36,757 nt of DNA from Verrucomicrobiales bacterium (GCA_028281705.1 JANQJH010000381.1:1-36757), one strand, 5' to 3'; positions 15,418 to 24,430 are shown, numbered from the stretch's first letter. Notes: generated by a model not told the origin, from the sequence alone. Numbers and translations: made by a program.

Positions 15418-17345
15418 TGAAGGCCAGCGCCGCTCAGGGGGATGTGACGATCTGGCGATCGCGCACCAAGGCGATCGTGCCGTATTTGGAGACGCACCTT
15501 CGCCTTACTGAGGGCGTCCACCGCGGCGAGACGATTCAGTTCAAGAATTCGCCGTGGATGATCAAGCCCCTCCAGATGTGGGACGACGACGAACGTCAGA
15601 AGGTCCTCATCCTCAAAGGAACGGGCTGTGGAGGCACGTACGTGGCCGAGGGCGGTGCGGCCTACAAGACCAACGTGAGGCCGGTCAATGTCGGTTACCA
15701 GATCTGGACAAAACCGAAGGCAGCGCGGATTGGGAAGCGGCTCTTCAACAAACTCGAGCGCATGCCCGACTACCAGCGCCGAAAGGCAAGCAAGGGCTAC
15801 TCAACCCGGAAGCAAGAGGCCGAGTTCACTTGGCCGCCAACGGCGCTCTACGTGCAGGAGGCGAGCGAGACGGCCGCTCAGACCGATCGTCTCGACGACG
15901 TGATCAATGACGAGCCGTGGCTCTACCCCCAAGGGCGGTGCTCCGAGTTCTACAAGCGCACCAACGGCGCCATGCCGTATCACAAGCACGTTGGGGTGAG
16001 TTCGGCGCCGCGAACACCAGAGCACGAGTACTACGTCGATTGGCTGGAAGGCTGCCAGGACGAGTTCCATCTCTGCTGTCCCAAGTGCTCGCAGCTCTTC
16101 ATTCCGATCACCGGGGAAGAGAGCAAGAAGCGCTACTCGATGCATGTTGTTCAATGGGACGACGAGGGCTCGAAGGAGCACCAAGTTTCATCGTGCCGGC
16201 TGGTCTGTCCAAGCTGCTCGGCCGAGTACCGAGATGAGCCGCGGATTCGGCGCGATCTCCTCGAGGGTTCCGATTACATCCCGAACAATCCTGGAGCGCC
16301 GCGACGATTCTACTCGTGTCGATGGAACTCGTGGGTGGCGTGGTTCATCCCCTTCGCAGATCTCCTGGGTGAGTACCTCACGGCCATCGAAGTTGCCGGC
16401 CGGGGAGACACCGCGAAGATGGAGGACTTCGTGATCAAGCGAGAAGCCCGTGCCTGGCAGGGTATAGCGCTCAACGAGCGGAAGCTAAACATCACGGGCG
16501 ACTACGAACTCGTCGAAAGCCCACATCCGGTCCCAGCAACGAAGAACACCGGAGGGACGAATGCGATCTGGCATGCCCCTGAGTGGGATGAGGAGGAGAT
16601 CGACGAGAAAGGGTATGGCTTGATGCGCTTCGCCGGCATCGACGTCCAGAAAGAGATTCTCTGGTGCTGGATCGCTCAGGGCGCCGTCGGCGGGAAGCAG
16701 CGCCTCATGTGGTGCGGCAAGCTGAGGACCTGGCCCGAGGTAGAAGCGATCCTCGAGTTCTTCCGTGTTCCGCCGTGGCAGACGGGCTGTGACATTGGGT
16801 ATACGCGGGGGTGCGAGGTCCCGATCACCATCATCCAGAATGGCTGGATCGCCCTTCGCGGCGCAGATGACGCGAACAACGACGGCTTCGTTCACGAATG
16901 GGAGGAAGGAGACGAAACGGGTACCGAGCGACTCTCATACACGCCTGAACCAACGCCCTGGGACATGAGTCATTTCTCGGGCTACGAGAGCGGAATGCCT
17001 GAGCACATCGACGTCTATTCTTGGTCGCACCGACGCATTATGGACCACCTTTGGAACCTTAGGAATGGCGACGGCACCTATTGGGGGCTCCCTTCCAACA
17101 TCGAGATCCTCGAAGACGACATGACGTGGACCGAGAGTGAGAAGATCTGCAAGCAACTGGACTCAACTCGGTTCCTGCGAGCGTCGCCGCGAACGAACGC
17201 AAACGCCAATAAGAAGCTGGTTCCGTTTTTGTGGCAGAAAAGAGCCTCACATTTGCGCGATGACTTGTGGGATTGTGCGTCAATGTGCCTCACGCTCATG
17301 CACATGCAGCGGTTCTTTGATCCTCCTGAGGGCTCCGAGAAATAG
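15417..17345 (+). CDS. Phage terminase large subunit, GpA family
   Basis: From ATG 15417 the protein has 642 residues, the usual length for lambda gpA-type terminases. The N-terminal ATPase motor has a degenerate P-loop (LKGTGCGGT, Lys67-Thr74, lacking the usual GKT lysine, as is normal in GpA) and a Walker-B-like LDDVINDEP at 159-167. A zinc-ribbon insertion follows (LCCPKCSQLF and RLVCPSCSAEY). The C-terminal RNase-H-like nuclease is seen at LMRFAGIDVQKEILWCW. It packages DNA into the procapsid through the portal and cuts concatemers, working with the small subunit. The start couples to the preceding stop. An alternative TTG at 15414 exists. The lambda-like order around it supports the call strongly. 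Confidence 0.93.
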   Translation: MKASAAQGDVTIWRSRTKAIVPYLETHLRLTEGVHRGETIQFKNSPWMIKPLQMWDDDERQKVLILKGTGCGGTYVAEGGAAYKTNVRPVNVGYQIWTKPKAARIGKRLFNKLERMPDYQRRKASKGYSTRKQEAEFTWPPTALYVQEASETAAQTDRLDDVINDEPWLYPQGRCSEFYKRTNGAMPYHKHVGVSSAPRTPEHEYYVDWLEGCQDEFHLCCPKCSQLFIPITGEESKKRYSMHVVQWDDEGSKEHQVSSCRLVCPSCSAEYRDEPRIRRDLLEGSDYIPNNPGAPRRFYSCRWNSWVAWFIPFADLLGEYLTAIEVAGRGDTAKMEDFVIKREARAWQGIALNERKLNITGDYELVESPHPVPATKNTGGTNAIWHAPEWDEEEIDEKGYGLMRFAGIDVQKEILWCWIAQGAVGGKQRLMWCGKLRTWPEVEAILEFFRVPPWQTGCDIGYTRGCEVPITIIQNGWIALRGADDANNDGFVHEWEEGDETGTERLSYTPEPTPWDMSHFSGYESGMPEHIDVYSWSHRRIMDHLWNLRNGDGTYWGLPSNIEILEDDMTWTESEKICKQLDSTRFLRASPRTNANANKKLVPFLWQKRASHLRDDLWDCASMCLTLMHMQRFFDPPEGSEK

Positions 17346-17412
17346 ACACTGCACCAGACTTATCCAATATTTATTGCTGGACCTTCTCTTGCAGGGCGTC
17401 AACTATTGGTTC

Positions 17413-17901
17413 ATGAGGGTGGCTCATTGCTTGGCAGTTCTGACTTTAATTTGTCTAATTCTCGGTTGCGCTACGACCGCCAGGAGGACGATGCCGTTCC
17501 GGGAATCCGAATTCAGCCCCTATAGGGGGAAGGGCACATCAACGATCGAAGGGCAGGCCTTCCTGAAAACCAGAAGTGGTGACGTGAAATACGGTGCTGG
17601 GAACGCTGTCCAAATGGTGCCCGTAACGACCTATACTACCGAGATTCTTACGAGCCTCCTATCCGGGAAGACTCTTACTCCTCCCCCTGACCCTCGCTAC
17701 TATGCATATCGCCGCGAGACCGTGGCCGATGGATCGGGCAATTTTGAGTTTCGCGATGTCCCGGCGGGCAGCTACTACCTTTCATGTGCGATTGTGTGGG
17801 AGGTGCCATCTGGATATGGGGCGATGAGATCAGGTGGCACTGCCGTAGGGAAAGTGACAGTGGCTCACGGAGAAAGAGCAAAGGTGGTTGTCACTCGGTA
17901 G
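17413..17901 (+). CDS. Lipoprotein, probable prophage moron
   Basis: From ATG 17413 this 162-residue protein starts MRVAHCLAVLTLICLILGCA, a signal peptide with lipobox LILGC, so it would be lipidated at Cys19. The mature part contains EGQAFLKTRSGDVKYGAGN, a PVTTYT motif and GNFEFRDVPAGSYYL. This pattern recalls carboxypeptidase-regulatory-like beta-sandwich lipoproteins found in many Gram-negatives. Lipoproteins carried in late gene clusters often alter the host surface or block superinfection (lysogenic conversion). It has no counterpart at this place in lambda. It ends 6 bp before the end of the convergent minus-strand gene. The open frame extends upstream to 17137 through the terminase gene, but that part is a shadow. 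Confidence 0.7.
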   Translation: MRVAHCLAVLTLICLILGCATTARRTMPFRESEFSPYRGKGTSTIEGQAFLKTRSGDVKYGAGNAVQMVPVTTYTTEILTSLLSGKTLTPPPDPRYYAYRRETVADGSGNFEFRDVPAGSYYLSCAIVWEVPSGYGAMRSGGTAVGKVTVAHGERAKVVVTR

Positions 17902-17907
17902 GTGGTT

Positions 17908-18582
17908 CTAGTCGTTAACGAGAAGTGCCTGCCGATACTGTTCGTCCTCAAGGCACCGCTCGCGCGCCTCTTCGTAGGCGCTTACCAACGGATCGAGGCT
18001 CGTGACAATCTCATAGCACTCGGCGGGATCTCGCTCGTTGATCGGGCGCTCTTCCAGGAACTTTGTCAGCGTGCCGCGAAACTTCATTGTGTGCTCTAAT
18101 AGGTTCTTCTTCGGGCGCGTTTGACCGGGTGGAAGCGTGGGTGGGCTGGCATTGGGATCGATCGTGAGAGCCTGGCGAAGGCTCAAGAACCGAATTCCCT
18201 CTGGAATATCGTCCGCCCAAGACAGGGCAAGGCCACTCTCATCCTCTTCATCAACGACCAGGAACTGAGCGAAGGTCTTGCTGACCTTCATCCACCGCTC
18301 AATGGTTTTTAGATTCACATCGAATCTCTCTTCCATGTGCCTGATGAATCCTCCTTTGACTCCGCGCTCGGAAAGCCGGCGCTTAATCTCGCAGAACTTG
18401 AAGCCCATGTAGGTCACGAACTGCAGTGCTCGCTCTGCGGACTCCTGTGTGTTCTTGAGAGACGCCTTCATTAGGGGCATGACCACGTCGATCTCTCTTA
18501 GAAGCTCTTCGTCGCCTTGATCTAGATCGGCGAGGTGCGTGCTCTGAATTTCGTTGGTTGGTGTTGGTTGGTTTCCGGTCAT
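17908..18582 (-). CDS. DUF3102-like helical protein (putative regulator)
   Basis: This 224-residue protein is on the minus strand and is the second gene of an inverted two-gene cassette. Residues about 45-105 (MGFKFCEIKRRLSERGVKGG, then FIRHMEERFDVNLKTIERWM) match the plan of DUF3102-type proteins: a helix of the 'LLEAK..L.HG.W..WL' kind followed by an RTAQRYM-like helix that may bind nucleic acid. The N-terminus is polar, and the C-terminal half is acidic and helical without a recognised fold. The gap to the upstream gene is 12 bp. It is convergent with the lipoprotein gene, and there is no room for a terminator between them. Confidence 0.55.
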   Translation of the reverse strand: MTGNQPTPTNEIQSTHLADLDQGDEELLREIDVVMPLMKASLKNTQESAERALQFVTYMGFKFCEIKRRLSERGVKGGFIRHMEERFDVNLKTIERWMKVSKTFAQFLVVDEEDESGLALSWADDIPEGIRFLSLRQALTIDPNASPPTLPPGQTRPKKNLLEHTMKFRGTLTKFLEERPINERDPAECYEIVTSLDPLVSAYEEARERCLEDEQYRQALLVND

Positions 18583-18594
18583 AGCAAAGGGCTG

Positions 18595-19206
18595 TTAGGA
18601 TGATGCCGCTCGTCGCTGGTTCTCTAAATACCTGTAGCGACTTTCGCGATAGGAGCTTCGTGAGGACTCGGGCTTCTGATAGTCTGAAGTGTATTCGTTG
18701 CCTCCTCTCCTTTGAAATTCCCGGACGTAGGCTGACATGGCTGCGCGGCCGACCCCGAACTTCTCGCCCATTGCCTCAAGGGAGAGCCCTTCGCAGAACT
18801 CCATGCCGAGCTGTGCGCCGACCGCATAGGCAGCCATGGCCTCATTGGGCTTCTCGGCGATAAAGGACACCACCTTGGCCATCTGGGGCAGCATTCGGAA
18901 GTAGGCCGAAGAAAGCGACGGCTCATTGCGTAACTCCTCCAGATCGATCTCCAACGGTACTTCCGCGGGAGTATTGTCCCGGTAGGACGCAATCCCCCAG
19001 AGAGACCCGATGGCCTTCGCGGGCGTGCCGTTCTCGATGATCGAGAGCAGGCAATTGTTCATTGACTGCATGAGATCCTCGCAAATTTGGCGGTAGCCTC
19101 GGCCCTCGAAGATAGGCTCAATCTCGTCAACTGGGTGGGAATCATACCCGTCAATGGCGGCATCAAACGGGACCGCCGATCGCAACATGGAAATTGGTGA
19201 GGGCAT
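18595..19206 (-). CDS. Putative HTH protein of the inverted cassette
   Basis: From the minus-strand ATG at 19206 the protein has 203 residues. CGGAG lies 5-6 nt upstream of this ATG, which favours it over the longer frame starting at 19248. Most of the protein is acidic and helical. Near the C-terminus LSLEAMGEKFGVGRAAMSAY followed by VREFQRRGG reads as a helix-turn-helix of the kind found in sigma-factor or phage regulators, then a Ser/Arg-rich tail. It is first in the inverted operon and is divergent from the gpW-like gene, so the 19207-19257 region is a likely divergent control region. Function inferred: DNA-binding regulator. No specific family is recognised. Confidence 0.55.
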   Translation of the reverse strand: MPSPISMLRSAVPFDAAIDGYDSHPVDEIEPIFEGRGYRQICEDLMQSMNNCLLSIIENGTPAKAIGSLWGIASYRDNTPAEVPLEIDLEELRNEPSLSSAYFRMLPQMAKVVSFIAEKPNEAMAAYAVGAQLGMEFCEGLSLEAMGEKFGVGRAAMSAYVREFQRRGGNEYTSDYQKPESSRSSYRESRYRYLENQRRAASS

Positions 19207-19257
19207 GTTGCTCCGTACAGTTACCGTAGTCCTGGGTTTGACAAGCAAGGATTATGG

Positions 19258-19557
19258 GTGGTTGACACGAGCAATCTGAGCATGGCCGCCATGACGAATG
19301 CGCTCCTCTCGGATGAGGAACTGATCGCAAAGAAGGACCGCCTGATTAGGGCGGCCGAGAACCCTGTTGCTTCCGTGGGCATGGGTGCGCAGTCCGTCAC
19401 TCTCGCCCCAAGAAACATCGAACATCAGCTTCACGATGTCATGGTCGAGATGCACAATCGAGGCCTGGTGGATCTTTCGGCCTACCTGCAGACAGAGGTC
19501 CGCCTTCAATCGAAGGACCCGCGGCGGAGCGACCAGCTGTTGACGGTTACCCAATGA
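19258..19557 (+). CDS. gpW-like head-tail joining protein
   Basis: This 99-residue protein starts at GTG 19258 with AAGGA (19247-19251) six bases upstream. ATG 19282 is the alternative. The pattern LLSDEELIAKKDRLIRAAEN followed by VASVGMGAQSVTLAPRNIEH fits lambda gpW: a helix, then a short beta hairpin of the 'asV..ggrsv.f' type, then a final helix. gpW seals the portal after packaging. Position directly before the portal gene, overlapping it by 4 bp (ATGA), is exactly the lambda W-B arrangement. It is longer than lambda gpW (68 residues). Confidence 0.65.
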   Translation: MVDTSNLSMAAMTNALLSDEELIAKKDRLIRAAENPVASVGMGAQSVTLAPRNIEHQLHDVMVEMHNRGLVDLSAYLQTEVRLQSKDPRRSDQLLTVTQ

Positions 19558-21224
19558 AGAACCGAAGCACTTGGAATTCGACACGCGTGTCGAATTATTT
19601 GCGCGGGCTTCGAGTGAAGCTTGGACTGGCTGTGGGTGGCATCCCGAACCTGCAGTCTTTCTATGCCCATGCGGATATGGGGCGCACCGAAGAACAGGAG
19701 ACGAGCGGTCATCAACCGGGGTACAACGCTGAAGACAATGCGGATCGAATAGAGTTGATCGCGATCGCCCGTCAGCTCGAGAAGGATTTCGCGCCCGTCG
19801 GCTACGGGATCAGCGAGATCGTGAAGTACATCGTGCCGAAGGCATGGAGAGCCAACTCCGGCGACGACCAGGTCGATTCGATTCTCAACCGCTACATCGA
19901 GACAGAGATGTTGGCGGAGCGCTTCGATTACTCTCAGCGCAACGACGCGCCGACCTGCTGGAGGTTGTTGGCGCGGGACGCGATGATCGACGGAGACGCG
20001 TTCGAGCGCCTCGTCGTTCCTCGTGGCGAGAAGTTCTTCTTCGTGCAGTCGGTCCGCGGCGATCTCATCGGGTCAATCACAGGGGCCGATGAATTCCTGT
20101 TGCAGCCGCACCAAGGCAAGAGGCAGGGAAACAGGCGCTTTCGCCGTGTCGGGGGTGCGCTTCTCGATGCTCGTGGACGTGTCCGCTATTGGCAGAAGTA
20201 CCGAGAGATGGACCAAGGTCCAATGGTGTCGGCCGGCTCTGGCTACGTGTTTGAGAAGAATCTCCCAGGTCCATCCGTGGCGCAATTCATGGACCCTGAG
20301 CACAGTGATCAATATCGAGGTGTTACTCCTCTCCATGACAGTGCCAAAGAGTTCAGAGATCTTCGAGTCTCGTGGGAGTATGTGAGGAAGAACATGGAGC
20401 ACGGCGCGTCCATTGCTGGTGTCGTGCAGAACGAGTCAGGAACGGCGCCGGTGAAGCCACGCGCCGCCAATCGCGGACCGGCATTGGGCCCCGATGCAAC
20501 GACAGGCGCCTGTACGAGCTGCAAAAAGAATCCGTGCGCCTGTCCGCCCCGCACTCAGGACGTCGATGGTGTGAAGCTCGTGTATCTGAAGACGAAGGAG
20601 CAGATGACCCAGTTCAAGCTGGAGAACCCGGGCGCCACGTTCTTGGACGCGACGAAGCATCTCTTGCGGATCGGCGCCTGGTCGCTGAAGATGCCGGCTG
20701 GCATTCTCTTCGACTCGGCTGGGCTCAGTGGGGCCCCTATGCGCTTCGAGCTTTCAAAGGCCGGGTGCTCCATCGAGGATCAGAAGCTGAACGTCGTGAA
20801 ACGCCTGTGTGCTCCCTGGTTGCGAGCCAAGATCCTTGAGGGGATCGACAACGGGCGGCTGCCATTCAAGCGATCGCAGCTCTCCCAGCTCACGAGGGGA
20901 AAGTGGTCTTTCAGCGAGGGGCCCACCGCTGATGAGAAGTACCGGACGAGCGGCTATATCACGCTACTGGAGAAGGGCGGAATCTCGCTCCAGGATGTCT
21001 GCGAAGCCCGTGGCACCAACTTTCCCGAGGTTCTTCAAGAGAACGCAAGCGCGGCCGCCCAGATCTATCAGACAGCCAACGAGCTTTGGGAGGGCAGCGA
21101 TAAGCAGCTCGATATCTCATGGTGGGTGGATCAGCTCTCGATGCGAGGCGCCAACGGTTCCGTGTCCCACCTCGCGACGCAACAAACGGAGACGACAAAC
21201 ATGATTCCCAGCAAGGAAGAATGA
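19554..21224 (+). CDS. Phage portal protein, lambda family
   Basis: This 556-residue protein is close to lambda gpB (533). The N-terminal region (NADRIELIAIARQLEKDFAP, then a CWRLLARDAMIDGDAF segment) is the lambda-portal signature of 'R.l.rn.p.a.g' followed by 'dGe.f'. Later come QYRGVTPLHDSAKEFRDL and an ...APWLRAKI... helix before the clip and crown. The dodecameric portal is the DNA gateway and the docking site for terminase and gpW. An unusual insertion around residues 305-335 holds a Cys cluster (CTSCKKNPCAC, Cys320, 323, 328, 330). Starts and stops overlap on both sides (ATGA), giving a W-B-C translational relay. Confidence 0.88.
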   Translation: MKNRSTWNSTRVSNYLRGLRVKLGLAVGGIPNLQSFYAHADMGRTEEQETSGHQPGYNAEDNADRIELIAIARQLEKDFAPVGYGISEIVKYIVPKAWRANSGDDQVDSILNRYIETEMLAERFDYSQRNDAPTCWRLLARDAMIDGDAFERLVVPRGEKFFFVQSVRGDLIGSITGADEFLLQPHQGKRQGNRRFRRVGGALLDARGRVRYWQKYREMDQGPMVSAGSGYVFEKNLPGPSVAQFMDPEHSDQYRGVTPLHDSAKEFRDLRVSWEYVRKNMEHGASIAGVVQNESGTAPVKPRAANRGPALGPDATTGACTSCKKNPCACPPRTQDVDGVKLVYLKTKEQMTQFKLENPGATFLDATKHLLRIGAWSLKMPAGILFDSAGLSGAPMRFELSKAGCSIEDQKLNVVKRLCAPWLRAKILEGIDNGRLPFKRSQLSQLTRGKWSFSEGPTADEKYRTSGYITLLEKGGISLQDVCEARGTNFPEVLQENASAAAQIYQTANELWEGSDKQLDISWWVDQLSMRGANGSVSHLATQQTETTNMIPSKEE

Positions 21225-22033
21225 CAGCCGACCAACAGCAGCAAGTCCTCGCTCCAAACATCCCCAGGCTTCTTGGCGAGCCATGGCTGATCTACGACCA
21301 AGCTCTGCCATTGTTCCTGGAGCGCGTACATGCTGGGGCTGAGAACTACTTCGACATGGGAGGCGATGCCGCGGACGAAGATGGGCCTCGGAACTACGAA
21401 GTAGAAGATGGAGTCGCGAAGCTCAATTTCCACGGGGTTGTCGGTAAGCGGCTGTCGTATTGGGAGACGCGCTACTTTGGGATGCTCGACCTTGATGACT
21501 TCAATGCCCTGCTTGATGAGGCGGCCGAGGACGGCGGGGTTGAGTCCATCGACATTGATTTCGACTCTCCGGGGGGATCTGTAACCGGCGTTCTGGAAAC
21601 CATGGCAAACGTCCGGAGGGTCGATTCCTTCAAGTCGGTGACAGCGCGCACCGAAACGCTCATGGCGAGTGCGGCTTACTTTATCGGCAGCCAGGCACGG
21701 CGGGTGCTGGCCACTGAAAGCGCTCGAGTCGGATCGATCGGAACGATGGCGACCCACATTGATCGGGAGAAATGGCTCGCTGAACTCGGGTACAAGATCG
21801 ATCTGATCAAGAACGCAGAGGGTACGTTCAAGGGGGCAGGCATCCTGGGCATATCGCTAACGAAGGAGCAGCGCGAACAGATTCAGGAGAGCCTCCAGTT
21901 CCTGCATGATCGCAGTGTCGCGATGATCAAGGAGCGCCGGCCACTGCTGAAGGACGAGGCCATGCGCGGCCAGGTGGTGTTTGGGGCGGAGTCCTACTGG
22001 CAAGGAGACGGGCTGGTCACTGATTTGATCTGA
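21221..22033 (+). CDS. S49-family (gpC-like) prohead protease
   Basis: From ATG 21221, overlapping the portal stop and preceded by GGAAG, the protein has 270 residues. The SppA/ClpP-type fold is shown by IDIDFDSPGGSVTGVLETMA, then TLMASAAYFIGSQA with the nucleophile Ser at about 150. SARVGSIGTMATHIDREKWL follows, with Lys197 or Lys204 as candidate general base. In lambda, gpC matures the prohead and its C-terminus contains the scaffold Nu3. Here the protein ends soon after the protease domain and the scaffold-like gene is separate. The frame extends upstream inside the portal gene, which is disregarded. Confidence 0.88.
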   Translation: MTADQQQQVLAPNIPRLLGEPWLIYDQALPLFLERVHAGAENYFDMGGDAADEDGPRNYEVEDGVAKLNFHGVVGKRLSYWETRYFGMLDLDDFNALLDEAAEDGGVESIDIDFDSPGGSVTGVLETMANVRRVDSFKSVTARTETLMASAAYFIGSQARRVLATESARVGSIGTMATHIDREKWLAELGYKIDLIKNAEGTFKGAGILGISLTKEQREQIQESLQFLHDRSVAMIKERRPLLKDEAMRGQVVFGAESYWQGDGLVTDLI

Positions 22034-22097
22034 GCCCCATTTGCGCAGTCCGTTGACAGGAAACGGCGTGGCGAAGCAATCGCTCTCGCAAGATATC

Positions 22098-22805
22098 ATG
22101 CCAAATTCACCTGAAGAACGTCTGTCGGCGTTGGAAGAGACCACAAAGAACCAGGCGTCTCAGCTCAACGATCTTTCCAAGCAGCTCACTGATCTTACCA
22201 CGCAGTTCCAGGCTCAAACCGATGGGCTGAACGAACAGAACGCCAAGATGGATGAGATTCTTGAGGCGGTGAAGACCTCTTCGCAAGCGGCTCCTCCCGA
22301 TCCCACCAAAGAGCCGGAAGCTCCGAAGGCCAAGGACGAAGCCGAGGCTCCGGCATCCGAGGTCTCGGACGCGCTGGAATCTGGGTTGACGAAGGACGAA
22401 ATCGCTCAAGCGGTTAGGGACGCAACCAGCGGTGCGATTGACGAGCTCAAATCCGAGATCGAAGAGCTGAAGGCTGGCAACTTCGAGGCATCGCGTACGA
22501 TGCAGCCGGACGCCGACGATGACGTCCAGTCCAGTGCGAAGGTCGGTGACGAAGGTGGTGAAGGAAGCAGCAAGAAGATCACGACCTATGCGCAAATGTT
22601 TCAGGCCGACAAGGAGGTCAATCCCGAGGGCTGGGCCATTGATGAAGTCCCTAAAGGGGAAGCCGGCCTGCGAGCTCTCCGCAACATGGAGATGCGCTAC
22701 GGCAACGAGACCAGCTTTGATTCCGCCGCATTTGATCATCAGCCCAAGCTCGGAGGGAACGAGTTTCCTCGAGTTCGCGCGCGTCGGCACCAGATCTCGG
22801 TCTGA
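22098..22805 (+). CDS. Putative capsid scaffolding protein
   Basis: From ATG 22098 this 235-residue acidic protein has an N-terminal coiled coil (EERLSALEETTKNQASQLND), an Ala/Pro/Glu/Lys-rich disordered middle, a second helix (IDELKSEIEELKAG) and a basic C-terminal tail. No Cys or enzyme motif is seen. Helical, low-complexity proteins placed between the maturation protease and the capsid protein are typically scaffolds. It would occupy the role of lambda Nu3, but as an independent gene. The call rests on composition and position. No sequence family is recognised. Confidence 0.55.
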   Translation: MPNSPEERLSALEETTKNQASQLNDLSKQLTDLTTQFQAQTDGLNEQNAKMDEILEAVKTSSQAAPPDPTKEPEAPKAKDEAEAPASEVSDALESGLTKDEIAQAVRDATSGAIDELKSEIEELKAGNFEASRTMQPDADDDVQSSAKVGDEGGEGSSKKITTYAQMFQADKEVNPEGWAIDEVPKGEAGLRALRNMEMRYGNETSFDSAAFDHQPKLGGNEFPRVRARRHQISV

Positions 22806-22846
22806 CCCAATCTCCGTCTCTCCTCAAGTTCAACTAGCACTGAATC

Positions 22847-23914
22847 ATGCCTCAAGAACTCAATCTCTATGACTTCGAGGTCACCGGAGCCACTCGTCGC
22901 GAGACTCGGCTCATCGACACGACAACCGAAGACATCCCGGAGCTCCAAGTCCTCCCCCCGAAGCTGCACTCAGGGAAAACCTATGAGACTCTAGTCCTGA
23001 AGGAGCGCGGGAAAGGCGATATCTTCATCAACTATGGTGAGGGCTTCGTTCCCTCCAAGGATCGATACGACTGGCAGTCCACCGAGAGTTTTCCGCTCGG
23101 ATGCGTGATGGAAAGCGATCGAATCGCTGAGGATGTGGAAGACAATACGGCCGGCGTCCAAAGCGCTTGGGATCGCAGGCGCTCCAATCAGATGAAAAAC
23201 GTCTGGGAGAAGACCGGCGATCAGATTTACAAAGGGCGGCGCGAGGGAGATCCGAAAGGTTTTTTCGGTTTTGCCGATGTCGCGAACCCAAACAAGATCG
23301 ACGCTCTGAAGTCCGAGTGGAACGAGATCGATAATTTCGTTGCCGGCGACTTTCCCGGCGGCGCGGCGAATAACCTGACGAAAATCTATCTTCTGGTGGT
23401 CGCTCCAGGCCCTGAAGGCGACCATCAAGGGCTGGCCACGACCTGGGGTGGCAACAAGATGCTTACTCTGGATGAGAAGCACAAAACCTCGAAGCTCGAC
23501 GGAAACGGGAATCCTTACCCGATCTGGCGGCAATTCTTGTGGGGCCACATGGGCCTGCAAGTGGATACCGAATGGGATGTCGTCGAAATCGTCAATGTTC
23601 CGACGCACCAGCTCGAGAAAGGCGGCTTCGGAACGGGCGGCGCAAAGTTCCACATCGACAATGTCATCTCCCGGGCCCTGGAGACCTATCCCACGGCAAT
23701 CAATCCGAACTGGATCTGGATGCACCACAAGGCACACAGTGCGAGCCGGCGCTCCCGGCAGATCATCAACCAGCCTGGTCAAGCGGGCAATGCTCACCAG
23801 CCAACGGCCGATGGGCAGTTTGCGCGCAACTTTTCAGTCTATGACCCCGAAGACGAGGCGCTGCCGATCCTCAAGAGCCGAATCATGCCCACTTACAATG
23901 GCATCCTTTCCTAA
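22847..23914 (+). CDS. Putative major capsid protein
   Basis: This 355-residue protein starts at ATG 22847. It lies after protease and scaffold, as lambda E does (341 residues). Features typical of phage coat proteins include an N-terminal arm, a spine-helix-like stretch (SAWDRRRSNQMKNVWEKTGD) and a GRREGDPKGFFGFADV segment, like the 'F.GL' motif of several coat families, followed by loops rich in Gly/Asn. The leader (AACTAGCACTGAATC) has no Shine-Dalgarno sequence despite the expected high expression. No specific coat family is recognised, so the call depends on position, size and composition. Confidence 0.7.
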   Translation: MPQELNLYDFEVTGATRRETRLIDTTTEDIPELQVLPPKLHSGKTYETLVLKERGKGDIFINYGEGFVPSKDRYDWQSTESFPLGCVMESDRIAEDVEDNTAGVQSAWDRRRSNQMKNVWEKTGDQIYKGRREGDPKGFFGFADVANPNKIDALKSEWNEIDNFVAGDFPGGAANNLTKIYLLVVAPGPEGDHQGLATTWGGNKMLTLDEKHKTSKLDGNGNPYPIWRQFLWGHMGLQVDTEWDVVEIVNVPTHQLEKGGFGTGGAKFHIDNVISRALETYPTAINPNWIWMHHKAHSASRRSRQIINQPGQAGNAHQPTADGQFARNFSVYDPEDEALPILKSRIMPTYNGILS

Positions 23915-23947
23915 CCCGCCTGAGCTAACCACTGACACTTCTCCACT

Positions 23948-24427
23948 ATGACCACAGCCCTTCCCAAGAGTCATAATGACGAACGGATGGCCATCACGCT
24001 ATCCGCTGGCAATCAGGCGGCAAGCACTTCGGCGGCCCCCACCGATCTGGGTGACAACACTCCTGCGGGCTGGTTTCCCAACCTTGGGGTAACCAAGCTC
24101 AACCGCGGCACACAGTTCAAGATAGTGGCGACTACGGCCGCTGACAGAGATCTGCTCGCAGGTGCAGCCGATGGCCAGGAGTTCGGGCTCGTGGTCACCG
24201 CTCGGAGCTTCGATAATGGTGATCCCGCGACCGGGAACGTAGTTCAAGAGGAGAGCGACAGCCCTATCTTCACCAAGGACGCTGCGGACAACAAGGAATG
24301 GGATCCGACGCAATCGATGGTCGCCAAACTTCCGATGAGCTTCGACGCCGAAGAGATCAACATCCAGGTCGTGATCCCCAACACGGGCGGCAGCCAGCCG
24401 ACTGGTCTCAAAATTTACGCGCTTTAA
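23948..24427 (+). CDS. Unknown virion-type protein after the capsid gene
   Basis: This 159-residue beta-rich protein has no recognised domain. It opens with polar, flexible sequence and contains NLGVTKLNRGTQFKIVATTA and a long Asp-rich loop region, ending LKIYAL. Its position directly behind the coat gene and its lack of enzyme motifs suggest a decoration, spike or stabilising protein of the head. The leader CCACTGACACTTCTCCACT lacks a Shine-Dalgarno sequence, like that of the coat gene. Confidence 0.5.
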   Translation: MTTALPKSHNDERMAITLSAGNQAASTSAAPTDLGDNTPAGWFPNLGVTKLNRGTQFKIVATTAADRDLLAGAADGQEFGLVVTARSFDNGDPATGNVVQEESDSPIFTKDAADNKEWDPTQSMVAKLPMSFDAEEINIQVVIPNTGGSQPTGLKIYAL

Positions 24428-24430
24428 GCC

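Noticed and set aside
19238-19267. Two TTGACA hexamers as promoter -35 elements
   Set aside because: No acceptable -10 box lies 16-18 bp downstream of either on the plus strand, so no promoter is called, although the divergent region must contain one.
22107-22790. Long minus-strand frame opposite the scaffold-like gene
   Set aside because: It follows from codon bias of the plus-strand gene, and the plus strand has phage order and a coiled-coil composition.
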